Shown: piece after piece, positions 27,314 to 35,799 of the stretch
Numbering within the stretch: the stretch's first letter is position 1
How the letters are laid out: the number at the start of each line of letters is the position of its first letter
NCBI RefSeq assembly: GCF_017654505.1
Contig: NC_054535.1
Span: 83,019,603-83,083,602 of the forward strand
Source of the DNA: Polyodon spathula
Taxonomy: Eukaryota; Chordata; Actinopteri; Acipenseriformes; Polyodontidae
Length of the DNA: 64,000 nt
Reading direction: 5' to 3'
The notes under the pieces: generated by a model
The model's input: only the letters and a program-made list of their open reading frames with translations
Told to the model about the DNA's origin: nothing
Database searches by the model: none
Made by a program: the position numbers and the translations under genes

Positions 27314-27549
27314 GGCCGCTATTAATATCTGACTTTGACATTAAGGTATAGAGAACAAACTCAGTTGTATGTCATCAGCTATTTTGAAAAATGCCTATAT
27401 TTCCCCCCTTTTCTATGCATGTTATTTAAAATATTTATAAGGTCCCCACAATGAGGTTTCATATAAAACGTGACAATTTCATGAAAACCAAGACAGGCCC
27501 TACCTCAGCACCTACTGTTGCCCCCTCAAGAGAAAGCCGTTCATCTCAA

Positions 27550-27585
<36 letters not shown>

Positions 27586-29171
27586 GGCAAATGTCAGCTG
27601 GACATTTTTGTCCTAAAATCATGGGACAACGTTTAAAAAGCTACTATACATTCAAAATAAAGAAAATATTAATAAAAGAATAATATTTCATACTTGGCTT
27701 GTTTTGATCTCTGAAGAATGATTTTCTCATCAGAAAAAAAAAAAGCGTTAAAGTATAAAATGACATTTTGAACTGTTATTTGTAGACCAAGAGACCAATG
27801 TCGCGGGGAACATTTGGGGTGTAAAGTAACCCAAAATGGGGAGGAAAAAGTGTTTAGTTTAAAAAAAAAATGTTGGTTTCCACAAATAAATTATTTTATG
27901 TTGTTTGCAAAAAAACATTTGTTTTACGTTTTTTTGTTTATTTAACCTGAAGGAATTTCTAACGACAGATTATCAGCAGGTTAAATGAAAAAAAAAAGCC
28001 CTAAAATTGAATTTGCTCCGCTTTGTTAAAAAACAAAAACACATCTTACAAGACAACGTGTAAGGTTTATTTAACCAAAGGTGTGCCAATGTTGTCTGTT
28101 TCTAAATGTAACATTAACAGTTTACAAAAAAAAGGTCCACAATGTATATTTTATAATACGAGTGTTTCCCATAATTATAGGAAGCAAATGTAACAACTTA
28201 AATCATCTACAGACAACACTTCAACTCTTACTCACAAAACTGGTAAGCTACAATACAACGGTCTAGTAATGCCATAACGTATTGCACCCTTGTGTAAATG
28301 GCTGTTACTCTGAAGACGGTCCACATGCTAAGTAGTCTTCAATGAGAATGGCAGTTCGGTGAGTGGACAATCAGAATCAAAATCAGTTTTTCTGTAATGA
28401 GACACACCTTTACGACAGACTTCTGGACACTGTGCCTCAGCGGTTAAATAGGCAGGGTGAAGCAATAAGAGCCAGGCATGTCCTTTCTTAAACTCCGAGA
28501 TGCGAGTCATTCAAAGGAGCGCATGCGCTGCCAAAATAAACGCTTATAACAAACGCTTAAAAGGATTTTGCCAAAAAGCGGTGCTCTGGGTCGTTTGCTA
28601 TTATTACATTATATTATTATTGCGTATAATAGTTAAACAAATAAATACTTAGTAAATAATCTAGTATTATCGCATTTATAAATTAAGGTTTACCTGAACC
28701 CACGACAAGGGTTTTGGCTCCGCAGCTGTTGAAACAATGTAGTAAGGATCTGGATTTGATATTGAAGTTGTGGAAAGCTACAGCACAGCCCAGCTTACAG
28801 AGTCCGAACCAGACGTTAATAAAATCGGGTTCGTTGCTCATCAGCAGGGCAACCGTGTCCCCCTTTTTTAAAACACCCTGCTTTAAGAATACTTGAGCCA
28901 CTTTATTGCTTCTTTTATCCACATCTTGGTAAGTGAACGCGCTGTTCTCGTAGATGATAAAGGGCTTATTGGGGATTTTCTGGGCTTGTTGCATAAACCT
29001 GTCCAGCACCGTCACAACTTTCGCAGTCTTCTTGTATATTTCGATCTTTATCCCGTAGCTGATGACCTTGGTAAGGAATTTCAGGTCCATCCAAAAGTAA
29101 GGAAAGTAGAGCTTCTGTATAACAAGGGTTAAAACCCCAGCTATCAGCGCCGTTATGCAAGCTGAAAGCAT
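10803..29171 (-). CDS. slc27a6: Gene A: long-chain fatty acid transport protein 6-like (SLC27 family), 10 coding exons
   Basis: This SLC27/FATP gene encodes a membrane-anchored acyl-CoA synthetase that couples fatty acid uptake to ATP-dependent thioesterification. Coding exons on the minus strand are 28694-29171, 23992-24201, 23439-23597, 21791-21915, 19125-19319, 12544-12634, 12003-12201, 11609-11706, 11337-11467 and 10803-10979. They total 1863 nt, encoding 620 residues, the usual family length. A hydrophobic N-terminal segment (about residues 3-22) is followed by the AMP-binding P-loop [12 protein letters not shown] (222-233), YGSTE (362-366), NTGD (462-465) and the FATP signature [13 protein letters not shown] from 487. 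The start is the ATG at 29171: the codon four triplets upstream is GTG, and this start gives exon 1 the same length as in gene B. Among FATPs I recall, segments such as [17 protein letters not shown] exon 4 and [16 protein letters not shown] resemble FATP6 more than FATP2. All splice sites are GT-AG and no frame is broken, so the copy looks functional. Confidence 0.93.
11337..11467 (-). CDS. slc27a6: Gene A exon 9 (residues 519-562)
   Basis: The acceptor is gttttacag|gtcatg and the donor ATTCAG|gtaatc. It encodes [12 protein letters not shown] and [14 protein letters not shown] of the mobile C-terminal subdomain. Length is 131 nt. Confidence 0.93.
11609..11706 (-). CDS. slc27a6: Gene A exon 8 (residues 486-518)
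   Basis: The acceptor is gtttttcag|atgg and the donor GTTCCAG|gtaggg. It encodes the FATP signature [13 protein letters not shown] followed by [14 protein letters not shown]. Length is 98 nt. Confidence 0.93.
12003..12201 (-). CDS. slc27a6: Gene A exon 7 (residues 420-485)
   Basis: The acceptor is ttcttgtag|gtgaag and the donor ACATTCAG|gttcag. It encodes [27 protein letters not shown] and KDRIGDTFR, including the conserved Asp465 and Arg480 of the adenylating domain. Length is 199 nt. Confidence 0.93.
12403..12475. repeat. (AT)n microsatellite in gene A intron 6
   Basis: About 36 AT units lie between exons 6 and 7 of gene A, within roughly 70 bases of exon 6. Confidence 0.95.
12544..12634 (-). 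CDS. slc27a6: Gene A exon 6 (residues 390-419)
   Basis: The acceptor is caatttcag|cgaatc and the donor AAGAAAG|gtaaga. It encodes [16 protein letters not shown] and a KQGFC segment. It is the least conserved exon, but its 91-nt length and phases match gene B exactly. Confidence 0.88.
12873..12925. repeat. (TA)n(CA)n compound microsatellite
   Basis: TA repeats change to CA repeats and then abut a Tc1-like terminus (cgtcaaaagtttacatacc, about 12927-12945). Confidence 0.9.
13107..13176. repeat. Short hairpin with GGTACCAATATTTATGA arms
   Basis: gggtaccaatatttatga at about 13108 pairs with tcataaatattggtaccc at about 13157. This is a compact hairpin typical of deleted mariner/MITE ends; the species of element is uncertain. 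Confidence 0.6.
13325..13365 (+). ncRNA. Hammerhead-ribozyme-like motif beside the Penelope remnant
   Basis: CTGATGA is followed by a GGAC/GTCC stem with a TCAT loop and then AAAACGTC. It lies directly upstream of the Penelope reverse transcriptase fragment, where such ribozymes are known to occur. The conserved GAAA is AAAA here. Confidence 0.45.
13541..14165 (+). pseudogene. Penelope-like reverse transcriptase fragment
   Basis: The frame at 13541-13765 encodes [20 protein letters not shown]. The frame at 13782-14096 encodes [20 protein letters not shown] and [15 protein letters not shown], the conserved RT1-RT3 region of Penelope elements (template grip and first catalytic Asp). Frameshifts and the loss of everything after about the [10 protein letters not shown] segment make it non-functional. 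Confidence 0.8.
14166..14571 (+). mobile_element. Tc1 3' fragment with terminal repeat
   Basis: Encodes the transposase C-terminus ([20 protein letters not shown] ... GASTKY, stop at 14348). It then runs to gtgaatacttttgagagcca, the same terminus seen at 32487. A poly-G run (about 14526-14540) interrupts the tail. The 5' half is absent. Confidence 0.82.
14572..15980. other. Intron 5 sequence without recognised features
   Basis: AT-rich, with no coding potential or repeat I can name. Confidence 0.4.
16155..16302. repeat. GC-rich nested hairpin (cloverleaf-like inverted repeat)
   Basis: Outer arms at about 16157-16200 and 16256-16301 are inverted copies (ctctaccatgtggtagatga against gtcatctaccgcacagtaga). 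Each arm contains its own small palindrome (gcccgcatcagcgggc on the right), and the spacer holds gagccctcgcttacggctc. The GC content contrasts with the AT-rich intron. Confidence 0.8.
16307..17458 (+). mobile_element. Non-LTR retrotransposon remnant (ORF2 pieces)
   Basis: The frame at 16307-16642 contains [19 protein letters not shown], resembling the region after the endonuclease in Tx1/L1-type LINEs. The frame at 17087-17458 contains [20 protein letters not shown] followed by C, a CCHC zinc-binding pattern typical of LINE C-termini. The reverse transcriptase core between them is missing. Confidence 0.5.
17461..18235. other. Intron 5 spacer
   Basis: Two poly-G-rich patches (about 17566-17577 and 17610-17622) and otherwise unremarkable sequence. 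Confidence 0.4.
18236..18281. repeat. (TA)n microsatellite
   Basis: About 22 TA units lie upstream of the Harbinger element. Confidence 0.93.
18358..18951 (+). mobile_element. PIF/Harbinger-like element with MADF exon
   Basis: The imperfect terminal repeats are taaggcctctacacaccaga at the left and, inverted, taatggtctccacgcaccgg at the right, bordered by TTA/TAA as expected for Harbinger. Inside, the frame at 18574-18774 encodes [20 protein letters not shown] and [14 protein letters not shown], the start of a MADF/Myb-like DNA-binding protein of Harbinger elements. The rest of the protein and the transposase are absent. Confidence 0.68.
18645..18700 (-). repeat. Interspersed repeat tail inserted in the MADF frame
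   Basis: gtatagtgcctttaatagtg, preceded by gatcaatcaatttg, matches the repeat at 10187-10235. It interrupts the MADF coding sequence without closing the frame. Confidence 0.6.
19125..19319 (-). CDS. slc27a6: Gene A exon 5 (residues 325-389)
   Basis: The acceptor is gattttacag|aaagaagg and the donor TACAAG|gtgagt. It encodes [20 protein letters not shown] (the YGxTE adenylate-forming motif) and [12 protein letters not shown]. Length is 195 nt and both ends are phase 0. Confidence 0.93.
19476..19506. repeat. Poly-T tract in gene A intron 4
   Basis: A run of about 31 T; a second poly-T (about 19350-19368) lies upstream. Confidence 0.9.
19520..21780. other. Gene A intron 4 remainder
   Basis: Apart from the ribozyme-like motif near 20.3 kb, I see only AT-rich sequence with short A/T runs. 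Confidence 0.4.
20275..20325 (-). ncRNA. Hammerhead-ribozyme-like motif, degenerate
   Basis: On the minus strand the core reads CTGATGA, then a short hairpin with GGT and ACC sides, then AAAACGTT. This resembles the hammerhead self-cleaving motif carried by the terminal repeats of Penelope-like elements, with the GAAA box changed to AAAA. Activity is doubtful. Confidence 0.4.
21791..21915 (-). CDS. slc27a6: Gene A exon 4 (residues 283-324)
   Basis: The acceptor is gtaaacag|gtgcc and the donor CCCAAG|gtgaaa, in phase 0. It encodes [20 protein letters not shown] and [13 protein letters not shown], a highly conserved FATP block. Length is 125 nt. Confidence 0.93.
22898..22969. repeat. (AT)n microsatellite in gene A intron 3
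   Basis: About 36 AT units. The rest of intron 3 shows no recognised element. Confidence 0.95.
23439..23597 (-). CDS. slc27a6: Gene A exon 3 (residues 230-282)
   Basis: The acceptor is cttcaccag|gtcttc and the donor GAACTGG|gtatgg. It completes the P-loop (GLPKAAVIS) and carries [20 protein letters not shown]. Length is 159 nt. Confidence 0.92.
23992..24201 (-). CDS. slc27a6: Gene A exon 2 (residues 160-229)
   Basis: The acceptor is tctgacag|atatg and the donor ACCACAG|gtaagt. It encodes the linker before the ATP-binding motif and most of YIFTSGTTG, which is completed across the junction to exon 3. Length is 210 nt. Confidence 0.93.
24297..24412. repeat. Palindromic MITE-like repeat, copy 1
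   Basis: ggtttcacatatcctgatta ... ctaatcttggatta is followed by its imperfect inverse ending gtgtttgtgaaagcag. Related copies sit inside both arms of the composite inverted repeat at 41.05-41.91 kb. Confidence 0.65.
24650..25283. mobile_element. Mariner-like MITE with internal tandem repeats
   Basis: The left end atactgagcatcaaaagaaa and the right end (inverted) atacagagcatcaaaagaag form terminal repeats bordered by TA. At the left, a unit of about 33 bp containing catcaaaagaaac and cttatatttg is repeated three times (24655-24745). Confidence 0.7.
25694..26847 (-). pseudogene. Decayed repeat-associated protein of unknown family
   Basis: The minus-strand frame at 26452-26847 begins a strongly basic region ([20 protein letters not shown], then many RK/RR pairs). 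Frames at 25927-26139 and 25694-25951 continue with [24 protein letters not shown] and RMCPGKKDI-like stretches. I recall the same order (basic coil, STLKKC, xDDNxR, PGKKD) in many uncharacterised fish proteins that are probably transposon-encoded. Frameshifts show it is dead. Confidence 0.45.
27273..27309. repeat. Poly-A tract
   Basis: A run of about 37 A in gene A intron 1. Confidence 0.93.
27552..27585. repeat. (TTA)n microsatellite
   Basis: About 11 TTA units in gene A intron 1. The rest of 26850-28690 shows no recognised feature. Confidence 0.9.
28694..29171 (-). CDS. slc27a6: Gene A exon 1 (residues 1-159)
   Basis: It contains the start codon and the N-terminal transmembrane anchor, then the conserved [10 protein letters not shown] and [15 protein letters not shown] stretches. 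It ends TCAG|gtaaac in phase 1. The ATG context is GCA-ATG-C, with a purine at -3. Length is 478 nt, equal to gene B exon 1. Confidence 0.93.
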
Positions 29172-29300
29172 TGCTGCTTTCACAACTTACAAAACAACAC
29201 TGTCTGTAGGCTAGCACAGGGCGGTAGTCTTTCACAACAATGTTTCAACTTAGTATTAAATCGGAAGACAAAACAACAGCAGTTTATAAATTATTAATAC
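29172..29300 (-). promoter_or_regulatory. Probable 5' UTR and core promoter of gene A
   Basis: Reading on the minus strand, a TATA-like AATTTATAAAC lies about 115 bases upstream of the ATG. The intervening sequence is short and free of in-frame ATGs near the start. A palindromic GCGCATGCGC (NRF1-like, about 28517-28527) lies in intron 1, some 170 bases after exon 1. Both are motif matches only. Confidence 0.35.
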
Positions 29301-29577
29301 AGTTAAACGACAACTCAATATATATGCTAGAAGAATCTTGAAAAAGCAGCAAGTATTTGTGTCCTGTGGCCTCATGGGGGGAAACATATATCAACACAGA
29401 AAGTAGTAGGCGTGTCTTGCGCGTGCTTGCTGCAATTCATGCTAATATTCTAACACAAGAGTACGTTCTTCTACATATTTTACCGTGTGATATAAGAGGC
29501 TGAAGCTGGCTTATACTCACCTGTTTCTTATTCAGACTTTGATCTGCTCCAAACTGAATGATTGGCTTTGTATGTAA

Positions 29578-30266
29578 GAGGTTAAATCACGCTGGGCTGA
29601 TAAATTTCTCTGTGGATATTTATAGAGGGGCGGCTCCTAAACAATACTCATTTATTTGGTGACATACAGTGGTTTCCCCTCTGTGAGAATCAACTTTGCA
29701 ATCAGTGGCCCAGAGCGATTTAACCTCCAAAATACCCCAGTTACTTACTCAATTTGTGTTACATTTGCTGTATGCGAATAAGAAGCTGAAATGCTCAATA
29801 TGTGCCATGTTTGCCAGCTGTTTTCGTATTAACAAACATACTTTGTTGTGTGTTTGTTATTGCATTACTGCACCTGCACCTCACCTGAAAACCCCAGTTA
29901 CTTATTCAATTTGCGTTATTGGCAAACTTGCAATCTGCCATGTTTACAGTGCACGCTATTTCTGTATCAAAATCCGTTTTGGGCTGGGGTAAATACCCAT
30001 TGGTGACATTGAGGAGTTCCCCCCTGTGTGAGAATCAACTTTGATATAAGTGACCCAAAGCGATTTAACCCCTGAAATGCCCCAGCTACTTATTCAATTT
30101 GTATTAATTGGATAACATGCCAACTCGCTGTATGTGACATGTTTATCAGCTGCTTTGACCCTGAAATTAGTATTAAGCTGAGCAAAAAATAAATTAATAT
30201 TGTTTAAGAGCTGCCCGTCTATAAATATCCAGGAAAATTAGCAGCCCAACCTGATTTTAACCCCTT
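29578..30266. repeat. Foldback element with internal tandem repeats, upstream of gene A
   Basis: Inverted ends of about 78 bp (ggatatttatagaggggcgg at the left, inverse of ctgcccgtctataaatatcc at the right) enclose two diverged direct repeats about 342 bp apart (starting about 29660 and 30002, each with gtgagaatcaactttg and gcgatttaacc). It lies about 400 bp upstream of the gene A start. Confidence 0.75.
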
Positions 30267-30269
30267 AAA

Positions 30270-31420
30270 TACACTGTTACTTACTCAAGTATAATATATA
30301 CATTTATATCCCGTGCACCAATATCTATACACCAACGTTAACACACCAAACGTAACACATAACACAAAATACACACTCTTTCCACATTCAGGACCTCAGC
30401 CCTTCCACGCTGCTGGGTTGGATTGCATTACTCATTCTAAAGATGCAAATCCTGCAAAACTGAAAGTCTGGCTCAGCTCCTAAAATTCAACAGTATTAAA
30501 AGGTAAAGTGTTACTACTGTATTTAAATATTTAAAAAAAGCTTGGCAGAAGATAAAAACTAAATTACTCAGTTTGAAAGAGTTTTGGGCAGGGTGTTGGA
30601 AAATCTCCAGCTTGCCGTTTCTAGTTGATACAGTATTGACCATGGTTATGAAAAGTATTATACATTGGGTGTTTGTAATTATAGGTCTATGTACAATAGT
30701 ACTTGCACCATGTAATGTGTTTACATGTGTATGCATGCATATTTCTTTGTGTGTGTATATGCCCTTATTTATTTAGTGGTTTGCTAATGTGCAAAAAACT
30801 TGTAATCTTGTAAAAACTTATTTTAGCCACTTATAATAATGAGAATACTTTAAATATCTTGTAATGTGAATCCACTCCTACTTTTCCACCATTGCTTGTG
30901 TGTCATGTGATTGATCATTTACCAAAAAAAAAAAAGATTTCTCCTACAGATAAACAGCCAATTCAACTAGTGTTTTGGATATTTCAAATCCTTACAGAAA
31001 TGACTGATTAGATTTGTGATATTAGATATTGTATGTACAGGTGGTCTGACATCCAACACAGTAGTAGTATGCAAACTGTTACATATCACAGCAGTTGCAC
31101 ACATTATAATTTAAGAATACATTTATGAACAATTCCCATATAATACTGTATGAGTTACAGACGTGATGTCAACCTGGGACCCGGCAAAAACATTGGAATT
31201 TAAGAAGACGGGTATCTGCTTGTACCTGGCCTTTCCAATTTAACTCTGTATTGGTGACTATTGAATTGTATCAATCTATATGTATCACAGATGAAGCGTG
31301 CACTCGAAACACTCACATTTATCATCCTAAAAGTCCAGAACCAGCTCCTGTTCCCAAAAATGTCAGAATGGATTAGAAGAGACCATATAAGAGCCTTCTT
31401 TGAGATTCAAGATTCAATAG

Positions 31421-31503
<83 letters not shown>

Positions 31504-32486
31504 TAATGTAAAAAAGATATGGTATAATAGTATTTCTGTATTTCAAGACGACATTAGCAGCATACTGGCTTTCTCAAGTGCCAGGTGTCAAATTCTGGTA
31601 GAACAGATGAGAATAAAAAACTAAGTATAAAATTTTGATTAAATATTACAAAACATAACATTTAATTACTGACATACAGAAACTACAGGCTATATTTTAC
31701 ACACACACATAAAAGCAGGTAAGGAGGCATAACATTTGGAACTTTAATAAAGTCTCATAATAATATCTAAAAGTAATTCTATCATTACTACATAACAACA
31801 TTGGTCATTATCAGTTTTGAAAAATACATATTACAGAGGAATTTGATTTAGAATTAACCAAAAGCTATATATCTCTGTACGGTAGCTTTTCAAACAGATT
31901 GTGTTCCCAAATAGTAGAATCCCCATAATTAATTCAGGGGTCCTGCCCCTGAGGACCTAATACGATGGATGCAATGAACAAACCATATATGCTGAACGTA
32001 TTTACAGCAGGTTCAAAATAATACAAAATTAAGCCAAGAATAACACTGTCTAAAAAATAATTGTGATGCGTTTATTCATTTTGGTTCTAAGAACCTGAGT
32101 GCCTGATTCTGAACTGCTTGTAACCTGGGAATGGAACAGTGGTAATGGAGGAGTTGCAATACTACACCAGGTTCAAAGCATTAGGTGGAGAAAGATATTT
32201 TGTTAATGTTCTCAGGGTGGTAAAGGGAGGTAAAGGATAGATCAATGATGTCAAAGTATAGCGCAGTGTGGAAGATAATGTTACTCCAAGTTTTAAGATA
32301 GTTGGCTTGGTAGGGAGCTACTGGAAATCAAACACTGCTGTATAAGGGGTAGCATTTCTCAGACTTTTCTAACACCTGAGTGACAGATGTGAAGAATTAG
32401 AGGAAAGAGGCATTTTGGGAAACTCTGGGACAAAGTAAATATGTATATCAATAATAACAAAGAAATCTCATTATTTATAACAATGT
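30270..32486. other. Intergenic sequence between genes A and B (first part)
   Basis: Apart from the TTA/TAA hairpin I see no supported gene. A weak hammerhead-like string (cagatgaagcgtgcactcga near 31289) is present. Confidence 0.4.
31423..31502. repeat. (TTA)n/(TAA)n self-complementary microsatellite
   Basis: About 11-12 TTA units are followed directly by about 15 TAA units, giving a perfect hairpin-forming tract. Confidence 0.93.
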
Positions 32487-32794
32487 ACAGTGGCTCTCAA
32501 AAGTATTCACCGCCCTTGGACTTTTCCACATTTTATGGTGTTACAACATGGAATCAGAATGGATTTAATTAGGAGTTTTTGCCACTGCTCAACACAAAAA
32601 AGTTCATAATGTCAAAGAGAAAAATAAAATCTACAAATTGTTCTAAATTAATAATATAAGTATAAGACAGAAAATAATTGATTTTATAAGTATTCACCCC
32701 CTTTGCTATGACACACCTAAATAGGCTCTGGTGCAACCAGTTGTCTTTAGAAGTCACATAATTAGTTGAATGGAGTCCACCTGTGTGCAATTAA

Positions 32795-35335
32795 GAACAT
32801 AAGAACATAAGAACATAAGAAAGTTTACAAACGAGAGGAGGCCATTCGGCCCATCTTGCTCGTTTGGTTGTTAGTAGCTTATTGATCCCAAAATCTCATC
32901 AAGCAGCTTCTTGAAGGATCCCAGGGTGTCAGCTTCAACAACATTACTGGGGAGTTGATTCCAGACCCTCACAATTCTCTGTGTAAAAAAGTGTCTCCTA
33001 TTTTCTGTTCTGAATGCCCCTTTTTCTAAACTCCATTTGTGACCCCTGGTCCTTGTTTCTTTTTTCAGGCTGAAAAAGTCCCTTGCGTCCACACTGTCAA
33101 TACCTTTTAGAATTTTGAATGCTTGAATTAGGTCGCCACGTAGTCTTCTTTGTTCAAGACTGAACAGATTCAATTCTTTTAGCCTGTCTGCATATGACAT
33201 GCCTTTTAAGCCTGGAATAATTCTGGTCGCTCTTCTTTGCACTCTTTCTAGAGCAGCAATATCTTTTTATAGCGAGGTGACCAGAACTGCACACAATATT
33301 CAAGATGAGGTCTTACAAGTGCATTGTACAGTTTTAACATTACTTCCCTTGATTTAAAGTCAACACTTTTCACAATGTATCCGAGTATCTTGTTAGCCTT
33401 TTTTATAGCTTCCCCACATTGCCTAGATGAAGACATTTCTGAGTCAACAAAAACTCCTAGGTCTTTTTCATAGATTCCTTCTCCAATTTCAATATCTCCC
33501 ATATGATATTTATAATGTACATTTTTATTTCCTGCATGCAGTACCTTACACTTTTCTCTATTAAATGTCATTTGCCATGTGTCTGCCCAGTTCTGAATCT
33601 TGTCTAGATCATTTTGAATGACCTTTGCTGCTGCAACAGTGTTTGCCACTCCTCCTACTTTTGTGTCGTCTGCAAATTTAACAAGTTTGCTTACTATACC
33701 AGAATCTAAATCATTAATGTAGATTAGGAATAGCAGAGGACCTAATACTGATCCCTGTGGTACACCACTGGTTACCACACTCCATTCTGAGGTTTTTCCT
33801 CTAATCAGTACTTTCTGTTTTCTACATGTTAACCACTCCCTAATCCATGTACATGTGTTTCCTTGAATCCCAACTGCGTTCAGTTTGAGAATTAATCTTT
33901 TGTGCGGGACTTTGTCAAAAGCTTTCTGGAAATCTAAATAAACCATGTCATATGCTTTGCAATTATCCATTATCGATGTTGCATCCTCAAAAAAATCAAG
34001 CAAGTTAGTTAGGCACGATCTCCCTTTTTCTAAAACCATGTTGACTGTCTCCCAGTACTCTGTTACCATATAGGTAATTTTCCATTTTGGATCTTATTAT
34101 AGTTTCCATAAGTTTGCATTAATAGAAGTCAGGCTTACTGGTCTGTAGTTACCTGGTTCAGTTTTGTTTCCCTTTTTGTGGATCGGTATTACGTTTGCAA
34201 TTTTCCAGTCTGTCGGTACCACCCCTGTGTCAAGAGACTGCTGCATGATCTTGGTTATCAGTTACTTCTTTCATTTCTTTGAGTACTATTGGGAGGATCT
34301 CATCCGGCCCAGGGGATTTGTTTATTTTAAGAGCTCCTAGTCCCTTTAACAAGTTATGCTAAAGTTATTTAAAACTGGATAGGAACTGGATGACATGTGG
34401 GGCATGTTGTCAGTATCTTCCTTTGTAAAAACTTGTGAAAAGTAATCATTTAATATATTTGCTATTTTTTTTTCTTCCTCTACGATTTTGCCATTTGTAT
34501 CTCTTAAACATTTAATCTCCTCTTTGAATGTTCTCTTGCTGTTGTAATATTGGAAAAACATTTTGGAATTGGTTTTAGCCCCCTTAGCAATGAGCCTTTC
34601 TAACTTCCTTTTTGACTTGTGTTTGCATGTGTACTCTTTCTGTGTACTTTCTTTTTGGTCCTTTTTTAATGCTCTGTAAAGTGCCTTTTTTCGCTGAATA
34701 TTTTTTTTAATTGATCTATTAAACCATTTTGGCAATTTAGTTTTACATTTAGATTTGTCTACTTTAGGGATGTAATTGTTTTGCGCCTCTAGTACTACAT
34801 TTTTGAAGAACAACCATCCTTCTTCTGTGGGTGTTTTCTCTATTTTACTCCAATCTACTTCTGTTAGTCTCTGTTTCATACCTTCATAGTTTGCTTTTCT
34901 AAAATTGTAAACCTTAAGCTTTAGTCTTTACTTTTGAGGATTTAAAAAACACTTCAAATGAGAGTGGTTCTCTGACCTCTGTTTTAGGTTATTTGAAAAG
35001 ACTAAATCAAGGCATGCCTCCCCTCTAGTGGGTGCCTTCACAAATTGTGTTAGGAAGCAGTCATTTGTCATTTCCACCAGTATTTCAGCTACCCACCGGG
35101 TTTTCCCATTTTAGGAAGTTCATTAGTATGGCTTCTCCTTTGCTACACACATTTCTAATGTCATTGTATAACAGATTATTTTGCTCACCGTCTGAATCTG
35201 GCGGTCTATAGCATGCTCCTATTATTATGCCTTTTGAATTTTTGTCTGTTATTCTGACCCATATTGATTCGGTTTTATTTTCTTTGTCCGGGGTTCCCCC
35301 CCCAGTCCAAATGAATGTCTGTTATCTTACCATCT
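32795..35335 (-). mobile_element. CR1-like LINE, 5'-truncated
   Basis: The 3' end on the minus strand carries a tandem octamer TTCTTATG (three copies, plus-strand aagaacat repeats at 32795-32820), like the octamer tail of CR1 elements. Coding remnants run from an endonuclease fragment (about 35100-35240, ACYRPPDSDGEQNN) through a linker to the reverse transcriptase. It inserted into the Tc1 element, and about 100 or more bases of Tc1 seem to be missing at the junction. Confidence 0.82.
32871..34879 (-). pseudogene. CR1-like LINE ORF2 (linker and reverse transcriptase), broken
   Basis: Frames on the minus strand, in order: 34346-34879 (linker, LPKWFNRSIKKNIQRKKALY); 33248-34069 (RT, with VYLDFQKAFDKVPHKRL, SGVPQGSVLGPLLFLIYIND and the catalytic FADDTK); 32871-33242 (C-terminal thumb, MQRRATRIIPGLKGMSYADR). 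A gap between 34069 and 34346 and a shift at 33242-33248 break the frame. The RT domain itself is well preserved, so the insertion is fairly young. Confidence 0.85.
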
Positions 35336-35799
35336 AACAACTACTTCATGAAGATGAAGGAACATTCAAAGCAAATCTGGAATAAGGTTCTTCAAAAGCA
35401 CCAATCAGGGGTAGGATATAAGCACAGTAAAGTCCATTATTAAGAAATGGAGAGAATATGGCACAACTGTGAATCTGTCTAGACAGGCCATCCTCAAAAA
35501 CTGAGTATCCAGGCAAGAAGGGCACTAGTCAGGGAGGCCACCAAGAGGCTTATGGCAACTCTAAAGGAGTTCAAGTCTTCCACGGCTGAGCTGGAAGACA
35601 CTGTGCATACAGCAACAATAGCCCAGGTGCTTCACAAAACTGGCCTTTATGGGAGAGTGGCAAAAAGAAAGCCATTGTTGAAAAAAAACTCACATCAAAT
35701 CTCAGCTAGAGTTTGCCAGAAGGCACGTGGGAGACTCTGAGACTAAGAGGAAGAAGATTCTATGGTCTGATGAGACCAAAATAGAGCTTTTTAGCTTAT

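Noticed and set aside
28714..29132. Plus-strand frames opposite gene A exon 1 (and 43395-43733 opposite gene B exon 1)
   Set aside because: They are antisense shadows of conserved coding exons.
29172..29183. Four-codon upstream extension of gene A exon 1
   Set aside because: The first codon is GTG, not ATG; the ATG at 29171 aligns exactly with gene B's start.
31285..31320. Fourth hammerhead-like string (cagatgaagcgtgcactcga)
   Set aside because: The first core box is changed and the stem has a mismatch; too weak without a covariance search.
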